NCBI GenBank assembly: GCA_013205645.1 | Contig: JABMMH010000129.1 | Span: forward strand, 1 to 5,729 | Length of the DNA stretch: 5,729 nt | Origin: Polaromonas sp. | GTDB lineage: Bacteria > Pseudomonadota > Gammaproteobacteria > Burkholderiales > Burkholderiaceae_C | Direction of reading: 5' to 3' | Shown: in pieces, positions 5,284 to 5,729 of the stretch | Numbering within the stretch: position 1 is the stretch's first letter | Layout of the letters: every line of letters begins with the position of its first letter | Notes under the pieces: generated by a model | Database searches by the model: none | Told to the model about the DNA's origin: nothing | Seen by the model: the letters and a program-made list of their open reading frames with translations, nothing else | Made by a program: the position numbers and the translations under genes

Positions 5284-5729
5284 TCAAGCCGCAGCCGCCG
5301 CTTGCTGGATCTCGCTGCGCAATGGGCCCGCCACGTGTTGGCTGACGTGGCGGCTTTGCCGCTGAGCCCGTGCCTGGCCCGCTGGCGTGAGTGACGGGCT
5401 GACGGCTTGCAGCAGCTCCGCCAGACACTTGGGTTTGGCGCGTGCGCCGCTGGCTTGGTAGTCAGCCAACAGCGCTTGCCGCACGGTGTTCTCCGCCATG
5501 GCGCGCGGCCCTGTCAAATGCTCAAACAACAAATCAACCAGTTTTTCCAGGGCAAATTCATGCGTCTTGCCGGTGCTCTGCCAGAGCCAGTCGCTGAAAT
5601 TCAAGAACGCTGAAAACGCCGACACCGGTGACTCATCAACACCATCCAGCAACAGCGAACGAGCGCGTGAGAACCGGCCCGAATTAGCGATCATGTCCCA
5701 GTAGCGCGCAAAGCGCTGAATGCGTTGCA
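5284..5729 (-). CDS. C-terminal part of a probable B12-binding-domain radical SAM protein (DUF4080-like tail), 5' end outside window
   Basis: 147 residues plus a partial codon are visible; the reading frame is open through the right edge, so the start is outside. The visible stretch begins RIQRFARYWDMIANSGRF, then has FLNFSDWLWQSTGKTHEFAL and a Leu-rich LVDLLFEHL. I recognise this pattern from the C-terminal region of proteobacterial proteins with a B12-binding domain and a radical SAM core. The CxxxCxxC cluster motif that would prove it lies outside the window, so the call is from family memory only. The Met in DMIAN (codon at 5694-5692) is internal, not a start. The last about 60 residues are basic and Ala/Gln-rich, ending in five alanines, and look poorly conserved. 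It stops 45 bp before the creatininase-family gene on the same strand with no terminator between them. Confidence 0.72.
   Translation of the reverse strand, partial: QRIQRFARYWDMIANSGRFSRARSLLLDGVDESPVSAFSAFLNFSDWLWQSTGKTHEFALEKLVDLLFEHLTGPRAMAENTVRQALLADYQASGARAKPKCLAELLQAVSPSLTPAGQARAQRQSRHVSQHVAGPLRSEIQQAAAAA

Noticed and set aside
5692..5694. ATG used as the start of a 136-residue small protein
   Set aside because: The frame remains open through the window edge and the upstream residues RIQRFARYWD continue a recognisable domain, so this Met is internal.

Overview
The window looks like ordinary chromosome from a moderately GC-rich betaproteobacterium, most likely a Burkholderiales member such as Comamonadaceae. 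The reasons are the beta-type HtpG N-terminus, a Bug-type (TTT receptor) periplasmic protein, which is a family greatly expanded in this group, and the overall gene style. The assignment rests on protein recognition only. No tRNA, rRNA, CRISPR array, insertion sequence or phage gene was seen.

Layout, left to right. (1) Positions 1-957, minus strand: the first 319 residues of the Hsp90 chaperone HtpG; the gene runs off the left edge. (2) Positions 958-1070: a 113-bp divergent intergenic region. On the minus strand it carries a heat-shock (sigma-32) type promoter whose -10 box ends only 7 nt before the htpG start codon. It also holds a phased 10-bp direct repeat and a small inverted repeat. (3) Positions 1071-1682, plus strand: a LysE/RhtB-family amino-acid exporter. 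(4) Positions 1683-1792: an intergenic gap with no convincing terminator. (5) Positions 1793-2800, plus strand: a secreted Bug/TctC-type solute receptor. It is followed with no gap by (6) a glutathione S-transferase-like protein at 2801-3451 and, after 29 bp, by (7) a PhzF-family protein at 3481-4431. (8) Positions 4441-5238, minus strand: a creatininase-family metallo-amidohydrolase converging on phzF with a 9-bp gap. (9) Positions 5284 to the right edge, minus strand: the C-terminal part of a larger protein resembling the tail of B12-binding-domain radical SAM enzymes, just upstream of the creatininase-family gene.

How the genes work together: receptor, GST and PhzF genes are packed like one transcription unit, and lysE may or may not be its first gene. 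The radical SAM and creatininase-family genes form a second, opposing unit. The receptor has no TctA/TctB membrane partners beside it, so it is probably an orphan Bug protein. A link to uptake and processing of a small organic or amide compound is possible but is inference only.

Nothing here looks like a new defence, mobile or RNA system. The most interesting observation is the apparent sigma-32 promoter that would give htpG a leaderless or near-leaderless heat-shock transcript.
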